Shown in pieces: positions 15,912 through 24,808 of a stretch of DNA of 64,000 nt (its first letter is position 1; the number at the start of each line of letters is the position of its first letter). The stretch lies in NCBI GenBank assembly GCA_900315675.1, contig OMZY01000001.1:558001-622000 (forward strand), in the 5' to 3' direction. Under the pieces are notes generated by a model. It did not search any database and had not been told where the DNA came from. It worked only from the letters and a program-made list of their open reading frames with translations. The translations under genes were made by a program, and so were the position numbers. This stretch comes from an uncultured Eubacteriales bacterium. Its GTDB lineage: Bacteria; Bacillota; Clostridia; Christensenellales; Aristaeellaceae.

Positions 15912-18900
15912 TTATTTTATCTTATTCTCTGCTGTCTGTCCAGTTTCCGGCGGATAAAAGCGAAAACTGCTGAAATCGAAGGAACTGCCGGGCAGGAAAA
16001 CAAAGGAAACAGCGCACGGGCCTTCTGGAACCCGGATCCTGAATTGCTGCGTCTCCCTGCCATTTCCGTTGAATTCCACCGCGTTGTTGCATTCTGTGCC
16101 CTGTGTGTTTGTAATCCGGATACAGATGGTATTCGAATCCAGCGGCGTTTTGCCGTGAATTTCAGCGATAACCTCCTGTGCTCCGCCGAAATCCATATTG
16201 TTCCATGTCAGGGTCACGTTGTTGCCGATGTGATTCACAGCGCACCCTTCCCGTTCATAGCAGTCGCCGTACAGCAGATCTGCGCTGCCGGCGCTGTGGG
16301 AAATATAGGCATTCATCTGCTTCTCAAAGCAGAATCCTTTCATATGGACTTTGTCCTTCATCCGGAAACAGACCGTCTGCAATCCGGTCAGCCTTTCCGG
16401 AAGCCTCCATGTCTCCGGCTGATACACGTTCCAGATACTCGGTTTTTCATAGTGCAGTATGGCGGTCATCTTTTTCGTGCCGTCCATTGAGCATGTCTGC
16501 AGTTCCAGATCATAGGGATCGTCGTTCAGGGCAAAAATATCAGCTGTAAGCATATCGGAGCCTGTCGGGCCGAAATCCACGCGGCTGAATCCGATCATGC
16601 TTTCGCCGTACCGGTCAAAGGCGATTCCCTTTTCATTGCCCGTTCCGATATTGCCTTCATGAAGATCATACAGGCCGGCAGAGATATAGGAATAGGGATC
16701 CAGGGAGGGCTTACCGGTTCCCAGGGCGCTGAATTCAAGCTGGCTGATAAAGTCACAGGTTCCATCCCTGTATCCGCACAGTCCCCGCAGATAGTACTGT
16801 CCGTCCCCTTCCGCCCTCACGGTAACGCGGTTTTCCTCCTGCCTGACTGTAACGTAGGGGGATCGGATTCCGGCAGCGTTGGTCGCTTCCCATTCGATTC
16901 GGACGTTTTCAGTCTCCGGCGGAATAAACCGGTATGTAAAGGTGCATTCAGGCTGCTCAGCGGTCAGCAGGGTGCTGCCTTCCGCCCGGATATCCAGTCG
17001 CCGCAAATCCGTGTTGTCACGGAAGGGCATGCTGTATACCTGCTGCCTGCAGGATGTTCCTTCCCTGAGCGCTGCTGTTTTTACAGGAATAACCAGTACG
17101 CCCTGCAGTCCATTGCTTCCGCTGACCTGTACAGTCACGTCTTCCTTCCTGCCGTTTGACCGGATGATCAGCAGCAATTTGCCGGAAAACAGTCTTCTGC
17201 AGTCGGATTTGTATCCGTCCGGATCGGTTGAATCTCCGTTGTCTGTGCCGATCAGATTTCCGCCGCCGGTAACGGTGATTTTGATTCTGTTCCGGGCATT
17301 CCGGACAGGATTCCCCTGCTGATCTTCCGCGGTCACTGTTACAAAAGCAAGATCCCAGCCGTCGGCATACAGCAGATTTTCTTCACATGTCAGTGACAGG
17401 CGTTCTGTTTCTACCGGAGTCGTTCTGCGGTCTTCGCACAGTGTCTTTCCCTGTTCATCATATCCCTTTGCGATAAGTTCACCCGGTCTGAACGGAAGAT
17501 GCCACACAGGCATGCATTTCTCCCGGTCTGTCGGATCAGGCCTGCGTCTGCCCAGGGATTCTCCATTCAGGAAAAGTTCCGTTTCAAAGCAGTTGGTCAT
17601 CACGGGAACATCAATGATCTGGTTTTCGTTCCAGTCCCAGTCTGTCCCGATATGGATCATTTTCTGTTCCGTCCAGAAACTCTGGAAAAGATAGAAGGAA
17701 TCTTTCGGAAAACAGGCCGTATCTGCCTGCCCGAAATAGCAGGACCGGGTATGGTACGGCGTCGGTTCACCAATATAGTCAATCCCGCTCCAGATAAACT
17801 GTCCGAGGCTGAACGGATGATTCTTGTCTTCTATGAGGATCCGCTGCAGGCTGTCGGCTCCCCAGCTGGTATTGCTGTTGCCCAGGGCGGAACACTGTCT
17901 GTCTGTATCGCTCATGATGCTTTGACTGATCGGAAAATGATAAACGCCCCGGCTGGAGAGGATGCTTGCAGTTTCGCTGCCGTAGATCACCCATCCCGGA
18001 TGTTCCCGGTGATGCTCCTCATACAGCCGTTCTCCGTAGTTGTATCCTACTATATCCACATAATCGGCACAGCGCTGTCCGCCTTTCCAGGGCATATAAT
18101 TACACCCGAAGGTGACAAAGGCATGTTTGTCCGGGTCATGCCGGTGAACTTCCTCCGCAAGCATGGCCGTAATTTCCGTGCCACGTATGCCTGCGTGCAT
18201 ATCGTGAATTTCATTGCCGATGGACCACATGATTACGCAGGGATGACAACAGTCCCTGCGGATCCAGGAGGACACATCCTGCTGCCAGTATGCAGGAAAA
18301 AAGCGGGCGTTATCATACCGGGTTTTGGGTTCCTCCCACATGTCAAAAGCTTCATCCACAACCAGGAATCCCATCTCATCGCACAGGTCCAGCCATTTTT
18401 CCGCCGGCGGATTGTGGCTGGTGCGGATGGCGTTCACGCCCATATCCCGCATCAGTTTCAGCTGCCTGCGCGCTGCCTTTTCGTGAAACGCCGCGCCAAG
18501 TGCTCCCAGATCATGGTGGAGACATACGCCTTTAAGCCGGATTCTCCGCCCGTTCAGAAGCAGTCCCCTGTCCGGATCGGCAAAAACAGACCTTAGTCCG
18601 ATCTGCCGGACTTCGGTCTGTTTTCCATATTTGATGGTTAATGTATAAAGATAGGGATCTTCAGGAGACCAGGGTCTGGCGTTCGGCACACGGAGCGTTG
18701 TACATATCCTCCCGTTCTCGGATGTGCCTTCCGCCCGGCTGACTGTCTTTCCTGCCCTGTCCTGCAGTTCGCATTCATATTTCCGGGATTGAAAGGTGGT
18801 TTCAGCCGACAGGCTGATTTTCCAGCCTTCACCGTTTTCACATTCCTCATGCAGATACAGGCTGTCCGGAATTATATGCTCTTCCGGCAGTGTGACCAGA

Positions 18901-19307
18901 TACACGTCCCTGTATATGCCGCTGCCGGAGTACCATCTGCTGTTGGGACTCATGTGCCGGATATGCACCAGCAGTTCGTTTGTCCCGGGTTTGATTTTCC
19001 CGGTCAGCGGAACATCAAAGGCAGTATACCCGTATGTATGCGTACAGATAATCTCCCGGTTCAGCAGCACGTCGCAGTCCATATAGACGCCGTCAAACCG
19101 GATCATTACAACCGGGTCATGATCCTCGGGAAGCTCAATGATCCGCCGGTACCATACATCGGCGGATTCATAAAGATTCTCTTCCTGCCAGATCAGCCAG
19201 TCATGCGGCAGATCCACAGGCACAAAGGAAATGCTGTCCGTATCTTCCCTTACGGATCCTGGAGGAAGTTTGGCAAAAAACCATTGATCATTGATCAGTT
19301 TACGCAT
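15912..19307 (-). CDS. Glycoside hydrolase family 2 protein (beta-galactosidase-like) with C-terminal accessory modules
   Basis: This GH2 enzyme of 1131 residues hydrolyses beta-linked galactose or a related sugar. Domain order: N-terminal jelly-roll sugar-binding domain (1-140), Ig-like domain (about 150-250), TIM barrel (about 250-560) with general acid/base Glu366 in WSIGNE and nucleophile Glu445 in IYGSE, then Ig-like modules including VTVTAEDQQGNPV (typical of the DUF4982/GH2-C5 tail). Two CBM6-like beta-sandwiches follow (about 880-1000 and 1010-1125, each ending in a motif like GFCFEK or FDFSSFRF). There is no signal peptide, so it should act in the cytoplasm despite its binding modules. 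The start at 19307 has a weak AGGGGAT site. It follows gpsA by 21 bases and may be in one operon with it. The exact substrate is uncertain. Confidence 0.92.
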   Translation of the reverse strand: MRKLINDQWFFAKLPPGSVREDTDSISFVPVDLPHDWLIWQEENLYESADVWYRRIIELPEDHDPVVMIRFDGVYMDCDVLLNREIICTHTYGYTAFDVPLTGKIKPGTNELLVHIRHMSPNSRWYSGSGIYRDVYLVTLPEEHIIPDSLYLHEECENGEGWKISLSAETTFQSRKYECELQDRAGKTVSRAEGTSENGRICTTLRVPNARPWSPEDPYLYTLTIKYGKQTEVRQIGLRSVFADPDRGLLLNGRRIRLKGVCLHHDLGALGAAFHEKAARRQLKLMRDMGVNAIRTSHNPPAEKWLDLCDEMGFLVVDEAFDMWEEPKTRYDNARFFPAYWQQDVSSWIRRDCCHPCVIMWSIGNEIHDMHAGIRGTEITAMLAEEVHRHDPDKHAFVTFGCNYMPWKGGQRCADYVDIVGYNYGERLYEEHHREHPGWVIYGSETASILSSRGVYHFPISQSIMSDTDRQCSALGNSNTSWGADSLQRILIEDKNHPFSLGQFIWSGIDYIGEPTPYHTRSCYFGQADTACFPKDSFYLFQSFWTEQKMIHIGTDWDWNENQIIDVPVMTNCFETELFLNGESLGRRRPDPTDREKCMPVWHLPFRPGELIAKGYDEQGKTLCEDRRTTPVETERLSLTCEENLLYADGWDLAFVTVTAEDQQGNPVRNARNRIKITVTGGGNLIGTDNGDSTDPDGYKSDCRRLFSGKLLLIIRSNGRKEDVTVQVSGSNGLQGVLVIPVKTAALREGTSCRQQVYSMPFRDNTDLRRLDIRAEGSTLLTAEQPECTFTYRFIPPETENVRIEWEATNAAGIRSPYVTVRQEENRVTVRAEGDGQYYLRGLCGYRDGTCDFISQLEFSALGTGKPSLDPYSYISAGLYDLHEGNIGTGNEKGIAFDRYGESMIGFSRVDFGPTGSDMLTADIFALNDDPYDLELQTCSMDGTKKMTAILHYEKPSIWNVYQPETWRLPERLTGLQTVCFRMKDKVHMKGFCFEKQMNAYISHSAGSADLLYGDCYEREGCAVNHIGNNVTLTWNNMDFGGAQEVIAEIHGKTPLDSNTICIRITNTQGTECNNAVEFNGNGRETQQFRIRVPEGPCAVSFVFLPGSSFDFSSFRFYPPETGQTAENKIK

Positions 19308-19328
19308 CTTGATCCCCTGATATTTCTT

Positions 19329-20324
19329 TTATTCTGTTTTCAGGCTTCTGTTCATCAGTTCCTTCACCACGTCGGAAGGCTTTGCGTTTTCCCGGACGAT
19401 CATCTGTACCGCGTTGATCAGCGGCATATCCATTTTGTATTTTTCACACAGCGTTACGGCGGCCGGCAGCGCGTTCATGCCTTCAACCACCATTCCGATT
19501 TCCCTTACTGCCTCGTCAACCGATTTTCCCTGGCCGATCAGGAATCCGGCCCGGTTATTGCGGGAATGCCGGCTGGTAGCCGTAACAATCAGGTCTCCGA
19601 TGCCGGCCAGGCCGAAGAATGTCTTTTCGCGGCATCCCATCGCAAGTCCAAGCCGCCTGATCTCTTCCATCCCGCGCGTAATCATGGCCGCGCAGGTATT
19701 GTCGCCGTATCCGAGGCCTCTGGCAATTCCGACCGCCAGTGCCTCCACGTTTTTCAGTGCCCCGCAGATCTGTACGCCCTTTTCATCCGGATTGACATAG
19801 GGCCGGATACAGGTTCCGTCAAAGAGTGCCTGGACTTTCGCGGCAGAATCAGTGTTTTCACATGCGCAGACAATAAGCGTGGGCAGATTCCTTGCCACTT
19901 CTTCCGCGTGCGTCGGTCCGCTCATGGCTACGGCTTCATTTTGTTTTCCTGCTTTTTGCAGCTCGTCCCGCAGCACTTCCGTCAGCGTCATCAGGGTATC
20001 TTTCTCAATGCCCTTTGCGGCGCTGACCAGGATGGTTTTCTCTTCCACATACGGTGCAAAATCCCGCATGGTTTCTCGTGTATAGACGGAAGGAACCACC
20101 ATCAGCAGAAAATCCGCGTTTGCCGCTGCAGTTGCAATATCAGATGTAAAGGTAATTTCATCAGGAATCACCGCGTCTGGAAGATTCGGATGTACCCTCT
20201 CCCGTGACAGCTTTTCTGCTTCCTCCGGGAAACGGCTCCAGATGCAGACAGGATATCCTTTTTGCGAAAGAGTAATGCCAAGTGCGGTTCCCCAGGTGCC
20301 CGCTCCCGCAATCGTAATCTTCAT
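19329..20324 (-). CDS. gpsA: Glycerol-3-phosphate dehydrogenase [NAD(P)+]
   Basis: GpsA reduces dihydroxyacetone phosphate to sn-glycerol 3-phosphate for phospholipid synthesis in the cytoplasm. The 331-residue protein begins MKITIAGAGTWGTALG (GxGxxG dinucleotide site at 7-12) and contains MSGPTHAEEVA and the catalytic/substrate region ALKNVEALAVGIARGLGYGDNTCAA, then FFGLAGIGDLIVTATSRHSRN. The start at 20324 is preferred over GTG 20342 because GAGG is suitably placed and the N-terminus then matches the family. The upstream DUF1934 gene ends 18 bases before it, so the two are probably cotranscribed. Confidence 0.96.
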   Translation of the reverse strand: MKITIAGAGTWGTALGITLSQKGYPVCIWSRFPEEAEKLSRERVHPNLPDAVIPDEITFTSDIATAAANADFLLMVVPSVYTRETMRDFAPYVEEKTILVSAAKGIEKDTLMTLTEVLRDELQKAGKQNEAVAMSGPTHAEEVARNLPTLIVCACENTDSAAKVQALFDGTCIRPYVNPDEKGVQICGALKNVEALAVGIARGLGYGDNTCAAMITRGMEEIRRLGLAMGCREKTFFGLAGIGDLIVTATSRHSRNNRAGFLIGQGKSVDEAVREIGMVVEGMNALPAAVTLCEKYKMDMPLINAVQMIVRENAKPSDVVKELMNRSLKTE

Positions 20325-20342
20325 TCCGCCTGTTCCTCTCAC

Positions 20343-20801
20343 TTATTCTTTTGCGTCACGATCGGTTCTGTATTCCAGATGCAGTTCATTGGTGGATGTA
20401 TAGTTCCCCTGGATATTGAGCTGGTATTTCAGGTGAATATTGCCTTCGGAACTGCCGAAACGGCAGGCTGCTTCCTTTGTAAACACAGCCATATCCATTT
20501 CGCCGTATGGCGTATGGTAAACGCCTTCGAATCTCTGCCCTTTGGCGAAAACCATGGTATTGGAAAAGTCGCCTTTCCGTTCCATGGTGATCCGGCCGTT
20601 TTTCAGTGCGAGGGAAATATCCGATTTCATGATGGCGCCTGTTTCCTCATCCTGCTGCGTCTCTTCATATTGCAGAAGAGCTTCCTCAGGATTGGTATAA
20701 TCCAGGTTCCCCACCGTCATGAACTGAATGGGATAGTCCGGCATATGATCATATCTGGCTATGGTAAGCAGATTGATAAATACAGGTTTACGCTTGTCCA
20801 C
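20343..20801 (-). CDS. DUF1934 (YwiB-like) beta-barrel protein
   Basis: The 152-residue protein resembles the DUF1934/YwiB family, a small beta-barrel (calycin-like) of unknown function that is common in Firmicutes. Typical features are DYTNPEEALLQYEETQQDEETG, SLALKNGRITMERKG and GVYHTPYGEMDMAVFT near the middle, and YQLNIQGNYTSTNEL near the end. The start is GTG at 20801 with AAAGGAG ten bases upstream; a longer ATG frame reaching 20861 would run over the promoter. It heads the gpsA-GH2-flippase direction, and the divergent ispE starts 145 bases away. Confidence 0.82.
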   Translation of the reverse strand: MDKRKPVFINLLTIARYDHMPDYPIQFMTVGNLDYTNPEEALLQYEETQQDEETGAIMKSDISLALKNGRITMERKGDFSNTMVFAKGQRFEGVYHTPYGEMDMAVFTKEAACRFGSSEGNIHLKYQLNIQGNYTSTNELHLEYRTDRDAKE

Positions 20802-20832
20802 CTTGTCACGGCTCCTTTCTGGTGATACAGTA

Positions 20833-20861
20833 AGTGTACATCCTAAACTTCCGCTTGGCAA
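20833..20861 (-). promoter_or_regulatory. Putative promoter of the DUF1934-gpsA transcript
   Basis: Minus-strand TTGCCA (20861-20856) and TACACT (20838-20833), 17-base spacer, about 30 bases before the GTG start. Confidence 0.5.
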
Positions 20862-20946
20862 GTCAGCTGTTGCCTCCGGAGGTTCCGTCCCGCTGTTGAT
20901 GAATCGTATTGATGATCATCTTCTGTTTTGTATTTGGAGGCTCTGC

Positions 20947-21816
20947 ATGATCCTGAAAGCCTACGCGAAAATCAACTGGTCCCTGGATATTACCGGTCAG
21001 CGTGAAGATGGATATCACTTCATGGATATGCTGATGCAGCCCGTTTCCCTGGCGGATGAAATCACCCTGACCCCTGCGCCGTCTCTGGAGATTACAACCA
21101 GCGGCTGGCCCCGTTCCCGCGCTGATCAGAGCAACCTGGCCTTCCGCGCTGCGCTCGCGCTGAAAAACGCTTCCGGAACTTCCCTCGGCGCCCGGATTCA
21201 TGTACATAAGCATATTCCCATCGGAGCCGGTATGGGCGGGGGCAGTTCCGATGCCGCTGCCGTGCTGACGGGCCTCAATACCCTGTGGAAAACAGGGCTT
21301 TCCCGGGATGAGCTGGAAAAAATCGGCCTGTCCATCGGAGCTGACGTGCCTTTCCTGATCCGCGGCGGTCTGGCCCGGACCCGCGGAATCGGCGAAGATA
21401 TGGAAGATCATGAATGCCGGTATAATTACTGGCTGATTATCATTCAGCCCTGTCCCGGTCTCAGCACAGGTCAGGTTTTCAGTCTTTTTCATGAAACCGC
21501 TCCTGCCGACCGGCCCGATACAGATCAGGCGCTGCACGCGCTGGAAACCGGAGACCTGAACCTCCTGTGCAGTTCAATCGGAAACGTACTCCAGCCCGTT
21601 TCGGAGCGTCTGAGACCGGAAATTGCCGAGGCCTGCGCTCTTCTGAAGGCGGAGGGCGCCCCGGCTGCCAGGATGACCGGCAGCGGCAGTGCTGTTTTCG
21701 GCGTTTTCCGTTCTCCCTCGGCTGCCGAAAAAGCCTTTCAGCGAATCTCCCCCCGTTACCGGTCCGTTTTCCTGTGCCATACGCAGCATGACAGTGTCCG
21801 GATCATGGAAGAATAA
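20947..21816 (+). CDS. ispE: 4-diphosphocytidyl-2-C-methyl-D-erythritol kinase
   Basis: IspE is the ATP-dependent kinase of the MEP isoprenoid pathway. The 289-residue GHMP kinase begins MILKAYAKINWSLDI (KIN(W/L)SL family start). It has the ATP-binding glycine loop PIGAGMGGGSSDAAAVL at 91-107, IGADVPFLIRGG, and the C-terminal GHMP motif ARMTGSGSAVFGVF. TTGGAGG lies seven bases before ATG 20947. It is followed after 11 bases by the TtcA-like gene, so the two form a short operon. Confidence 0.95.
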   Translation: MILKAYAKINWSLDITGQREDGYHFMDMLMQPVSLADEITLTPAPSLEITTSGWPRSRADQSNLAFRAALALKNASGTSLGARIHVHKHIPIGAGMGGGSSDAAAVLTGLNTLWKTGLSRDELEKIGLSIGADVPFLIRGGLARTRGIGEDMEDHECRYNYWLIIIQPCPGLSTGQVFSLFHETAPADRPDTDQALHALETGDLNLLCSSIGNVLQPVSERLRPEIAEACALLKAEGAPAARMTGSGSAVFGVFRSPSAAEKAFQRISPRYRSVFLCHTQHDSVRIMEE

Positions 21817-21827
21817 AGGAGACAGAG

Positions 21828-22544
21828 ATGAAAAAAACGCTTGGCTGCCTGCGCAAGGCAGATCAGGATTTCAAACTGATTGATTCCGGTGACCGCGTAG
21901 CCGTCGGCGTTTCCGGCGGAAAGGATTCCCTGCTGCTCCTGCACGCCTTAAGTCTGTACAGACAGTTTTCCCATAAGGATTTTTCCCTTTATGCCATCAC
22001 CGTATCCCTGGGGCTGGAACCCTTTGATCTTTCTGAAATCCGCGCTTTATGCGGCCGTCTTGATATTCCCTATATTGTGAAGGATACTGAAATCGGCAGG
22101 ATTATTTTTGAATACCGGCAGGAAAAAAATCCCTGCGCTCTCTGTGCCAAAATGCGCAGGGCTGTTCTGGCCAACACCTGTGTGGAGAACGGCATCAATA
22201 AGCTTGCTCTCGGACATCACCGGGAAGACGCCATCGAAACCCTGCTGATGTCTCTGTTTTATGAGGGACAGTTCCGCACCTTTCATCCGAAATCCAGGAT
22301 GAGCCGCACCGGCATTACGGTCATCCGTCCTCTCGTTTATCTTCCGGAAAGCCATGTGAAGCATATGACAAAGGTCCTGGATCTTCCGGTGGTGAAATCA
22401 CCCTGTCCCGCGGACGGCAATACGGAAAGGGAGAAGATGAAAAACCTGCTCCGGGATCTCCGTCAGATCTTCCCGGATGTCAACGACCGCTTTCTCCATG
22501 CCCTTCAGCAGGACCATTATGATCTCTGGCAGAAGGAGGACTGA
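21828..22544 (+). CDS. TtcA-like ATP-pyrophosphatase (tRNA 2-thiocytidine biosynthesis)
   Basis: The 238-residue protein has the N-type ATP pyrophosphatase loop SGGKDS (29-34), the CxxC pair Cys103/Cys106 in NPCALCAKMRR and a third cysteine in KSPCPADGN (193). Together they match the TtcA group that binds a 4Fe-4S cluster and thiolates C32 of some tRNAs. Other motifs are LGHHREDAIETLL and RPLVYLPE. Distant paralogues (TilS- or MnmA-like) lack this cysteine pattern. It overlaps no neighbour and follows ispE by 11 bases, with AGGAG-type spacing. Confidence 0.85.
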   Translation: MKKTLGCLRKADQDFKLIDSGDRVAVGVSGGKDSLLLLHALSLYRQFSHKDFSLYAITVSLGLEPFDLSEIRALCGRLDIPYIVKDTEIGRIIFEYRQEKNPCALCAKMRRAVLANTCVENGINKLALGHHREDAIETLLMSLFYEGQFRTFHPKSRMSRTGITVIRPLVYLPESHVKHMTKVLDLPVVKSPCPADGNTEREKMKNLLRDLRQIFPDVNDRFLHALQQDHYDLWQKED

Positions 22545-22611
22545 CCCCAGGGATCACGGATGTTTTCTCAGCATATTTTAATCGTTTTTTCTTTCTTTTA
22601 TAGTTTTGGTG

Positions 22612-22620
22612 TGATATAAT
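22612..22620 (+). promoter_or_regulatory. Extended -10 promoter before the xpaC gene
   Basis: TGA followed by perfect TATAAT (22615-22620) in an AT-rich stretch; no convincing -35. It lies 26 bases before the start at 22646. Confidence 0.6.
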
Positions 22621-22645
22621 TCTTCTGATATTTACGCAAGGAGTC

Positions 22646-23527
22646 ATGACCGTGAGCAAGAAGAACCCCAACAGCAATAAAAAGTCCGGCGGCGCCGGTT
22701 TTATTATAACCCTGCTGATTCTCTCCTCTATGAGCGGCTTTTCCTTCGGCGGCATTATCGCCGGTGTGCTGCTCGGTCTGGGAATCGGCAAAATCGCCAG
22801 CATCATGGGCAGCGGCCTGGATACCACAACCCATAACCGCCGGGACCGTGAACGGCAGGCCCGGGAGGAAGCCGTCGCCCGTCAGCAGGCTCTGGTCCGC
22901 GCCCGCCAGCTCGCCGCCGAAGCGGAAGCCAAGAAGCAGGCCGATGAAAACCGCATTCCCCTTACCGGTGATAAAATTGCCGACGCGGTAATCACCACCG
23001 GTCAGGATATGCTCAATACAATTAAAAGAGAAAACGCGGCCATTCCCGATCAGGAACTGACCGAGCAGATGAACAACCTTGCCGTCAAGTGTGAACAGAT
23101 TTTCAGGACCGTGTCGGAAACACCTTCCAAGGCACCCCAGGTTCGCAAGTTCATGAACTACTATCTGCCCACCACCCTGAAAATGCTTGCCAATTACCGC
23201 ACCATGCAGCAGCGCGGCGTCTCCTACGGTGAAATGAAAGAAGCGCGGGATACCACCGTTCATGGCATGAACCTGATTCTGACCGCCTGCCAGAAGCAGA
23301 TTGACAATCTCCACCGTGAAAACATGCTGGATATCTCCACCGATATCGAAGTGCTTGAACAGATGCTCAAGCGCGACGGATTCACGGAGAATGAAATTGT
23401 TGAATCTGCCCGGACCGCCGCTGAAGCTCAGATGAGATATTCTTCTGCCCCTGTTATGAATTTCCCGGTTGAGTCTGACAGCGCCGAAATGCCGTCTGCT
23501 GTGCACACGGGCATTCAGCAGGAGTAA
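22646..23527 (+). CDS. XpaC family protein (5-bromo-4-chloroindolyl phosphate hydrolysis family)
   Basis: The 293-residue protein has two close N-terminal hydrophobic segments (about 18-32 and 35-55), a charged coiled-coil region rich in Arg/Ala/Glu (about 65-100) and a helical domain typical of the XpaC family (PF10112). That domain includes MLNTIKRENAAI, RKFMNYYLPTTLKMLANYR and a final long helix. The family name comes from an old phenotype; its true biochemical role is unclear. It is encoded directly before telA, an association common in Firmicutes that suggests a shared membrane or envelope role. AAGGAG lies a few bases before the ATG. Confidence 0.85.
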   Translation: MTVSKKNPNSNKKSGGAGFIITLLILSSMSGFSFGGIIAGVLLGLGIGKIASIMGSGLDTTTHNRRDRERQAREEAVARQQALVRARQLAAEAEAKKQADENRIPLTGDKIADAVITTGQDMLNTIKRENAAIPDQELTEQMNNLAVKCEQIFRTVSETPSKAPQVRKFMNYYLPTTLKMLANYRTMQQRGVSYGEMKEARDTTVHGMNLILTACQKQIDNLHRENMLDISTDIEVLEQMLKRDGFTENEIVESARTAAEAQMRYSSAPVMNFPVESDSAEMPSAVHTGIQQE

Positions 23528-23566
23528 TTTCCATAAACCCTGAGAGATTATAAGGAGGAATAAAAA

Positions 23567-24730
23567 ATGTCTGAATCCAATCCCATGCCGCAGCTTTCCC
23601 TTGCTCCTTCCGCTCCCGTACCCGAGGTTGCAGAATCCTCTGCCGAAAGCATCCAGCAGACTGCCGCTCCCGCTGTGGAAGAGCAGGCTCCCGGCCTGGA
23701 CGAAAGCCAGCTGACCGAAGCTGAAAAGAAAGCAATTGAAGATTTCATCAACAAGGTTGACGTAACCAATCCCGATCATGTTCTGCTCTTCGGCGCAGAT
23801 GCCCAGAAGCGTATCGCTGATTTCTCCCAGACTGCGCTGGACGCTGTCAAGACGCAGGAGACCGGCGCCGTCGGCAATATGCTGGTGAACCTGGTGGCGG
23901 AACTCAAAGGCTTCAAAAAAGATACTGAGGAGCCTAAAGGCCTTTCCCGTCTCTTCAGCAAGGCGGAGGATAAAATCGTCCGTATGCAGGCCCGGTACAA
24001 CAAGGTTTCCGTTAATGTGGAAAACATCGCTTCTTCCCTGGAGGGATATCAGGCGCAGCTGCTTAAGGATGTCGCTATGTTCGACCGTCTGTATGACCAG
24101 AACAGCGATTATTTCCATCAGCTGACTCTGTATATCATCGCCGGCGACAAGAAACTCCGTCAGATTCGTGAAAATGAACTGAAAGAACTGATGGACAAGG
24201 CCGCCGCCAGCGGCGACGCCATGGACGCCCAGAAGGCCAACGACCTGGCTGCCCAGTGCGACCGTTTCGAAAAGAAGCTTTACGATCTGAAGCTGACCCG
24301 TCAGGTTGCCATTCAGATGGCGCCCCAGATTCGTCTGCTGCAGAATAATGACAGTCTCCTGGTGGAAAGGATTCAGTCCACCCTTTCCAATACCCTTCCC
24401 CTGTGGAAGAGCCAGATGGTGCTTGCCCTCGGTATGCATCATTCCCAGGAAGCCCTCAAAGCCCAGACCGCTGTGACCGATATGACCAATGAACTGCTCA
24501 AGCAGAATGCCCAGGCGCTGAAGATCGGCACCATCCAGACTGCCAAGGAAGCGGAACGCGGTATTATTGATATTGAAACCCTGATCCAGACCAACCAGGA
24601 TCTGATCGATACCATCAACGACGTGATGGAGATTCAGTCCCAGGGACACGCCAAGCGGATCGAAGCGGAAAAGACCCTTTACTCCATGGAGGCGGAGCTC
24701 AAGAAAAAGCTTCTTTCCACCAGAATCTGA
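23567..24730 (+). CDS. telA: TelA family protein (toxic anion resistance)
   Basis: The 387-residue cytoplasmic, mostly alpha-helical protein belongs to the TelA/KlaA family. After a Pro/Ala-rich N-terminus (1-45), the family core appears with KLMDKAAASGDAM-like helices, YIIAGDKKLRQIRENEL, IQMAPQIRLLQNNDSLLVERIQ and the long C-terminal helices ending SMEAELKKKLL. The family was named from plasmid tellurite resistance, but in chromosomes its role is unknown. It follows the xpaC gene by 39 bases with AAGGAGG before its ATG. A terminator follows at 24747. Confidence 0.9.
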   Translation: MSESNPMPQLSLAPSAPVPEVAESSAESIQQTAAPAVEEQAPGLDESQLTEAEKKAIEDFINKVDVTNPDHVLLFGADAQKRIADFSQTALDAVKTQETGAVGNMLVNLVAELKGFKKDTEEPKGLSRLFSKAEDKIVRMQARYNKVSVNVENIASSLEGYQAQLLKDVAMFDRLYDQNSDYFHQLTLYIIAGDKKLRQIRENELKELMDKAAASGDAMDAQKANDLAAQCDRFEKKLYDLKLTRQVAIQMAPQIRLLQNNDSLLVERIQSTLSNTLPLWKSQMVLALGMHHSQEALKAQTAVTDMTNELLKQNAQALKIGTIQTAKEAERGIIDIETLIQTNQDLIDTINDVMEIQSQGHAKRIEAEKTLYSMEAELKKKLLSTRI

Positions 24731-24746
24731 TGATTCAAACCCTTTC

Positions 24747-24783
24747 GGCACGGCATGTAACTCCATTGCCGTGCCTGTTTTTA
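24747..24783 (+). terminator. Intrinsic terminator after telA
   Basis: Nine-base perfect stem GGCACGGCA/TGCCGTGCC (24747-24755 with 24767-24775), then TGTTTTT. Confidence 0.85.
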
Positions 24784-24808
24784 AATCCAGGAAAGGAATT
24801 CTTTTTGA

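Noticed and set aside
22598-24766. Minus-strand open frame (about 720 codons) opposite xpaC-telA
   Set aside because: It runs antisense across two recognised genes and their intergenic region, with a His/Gly/Leu-rich translation typical of antisense frames.
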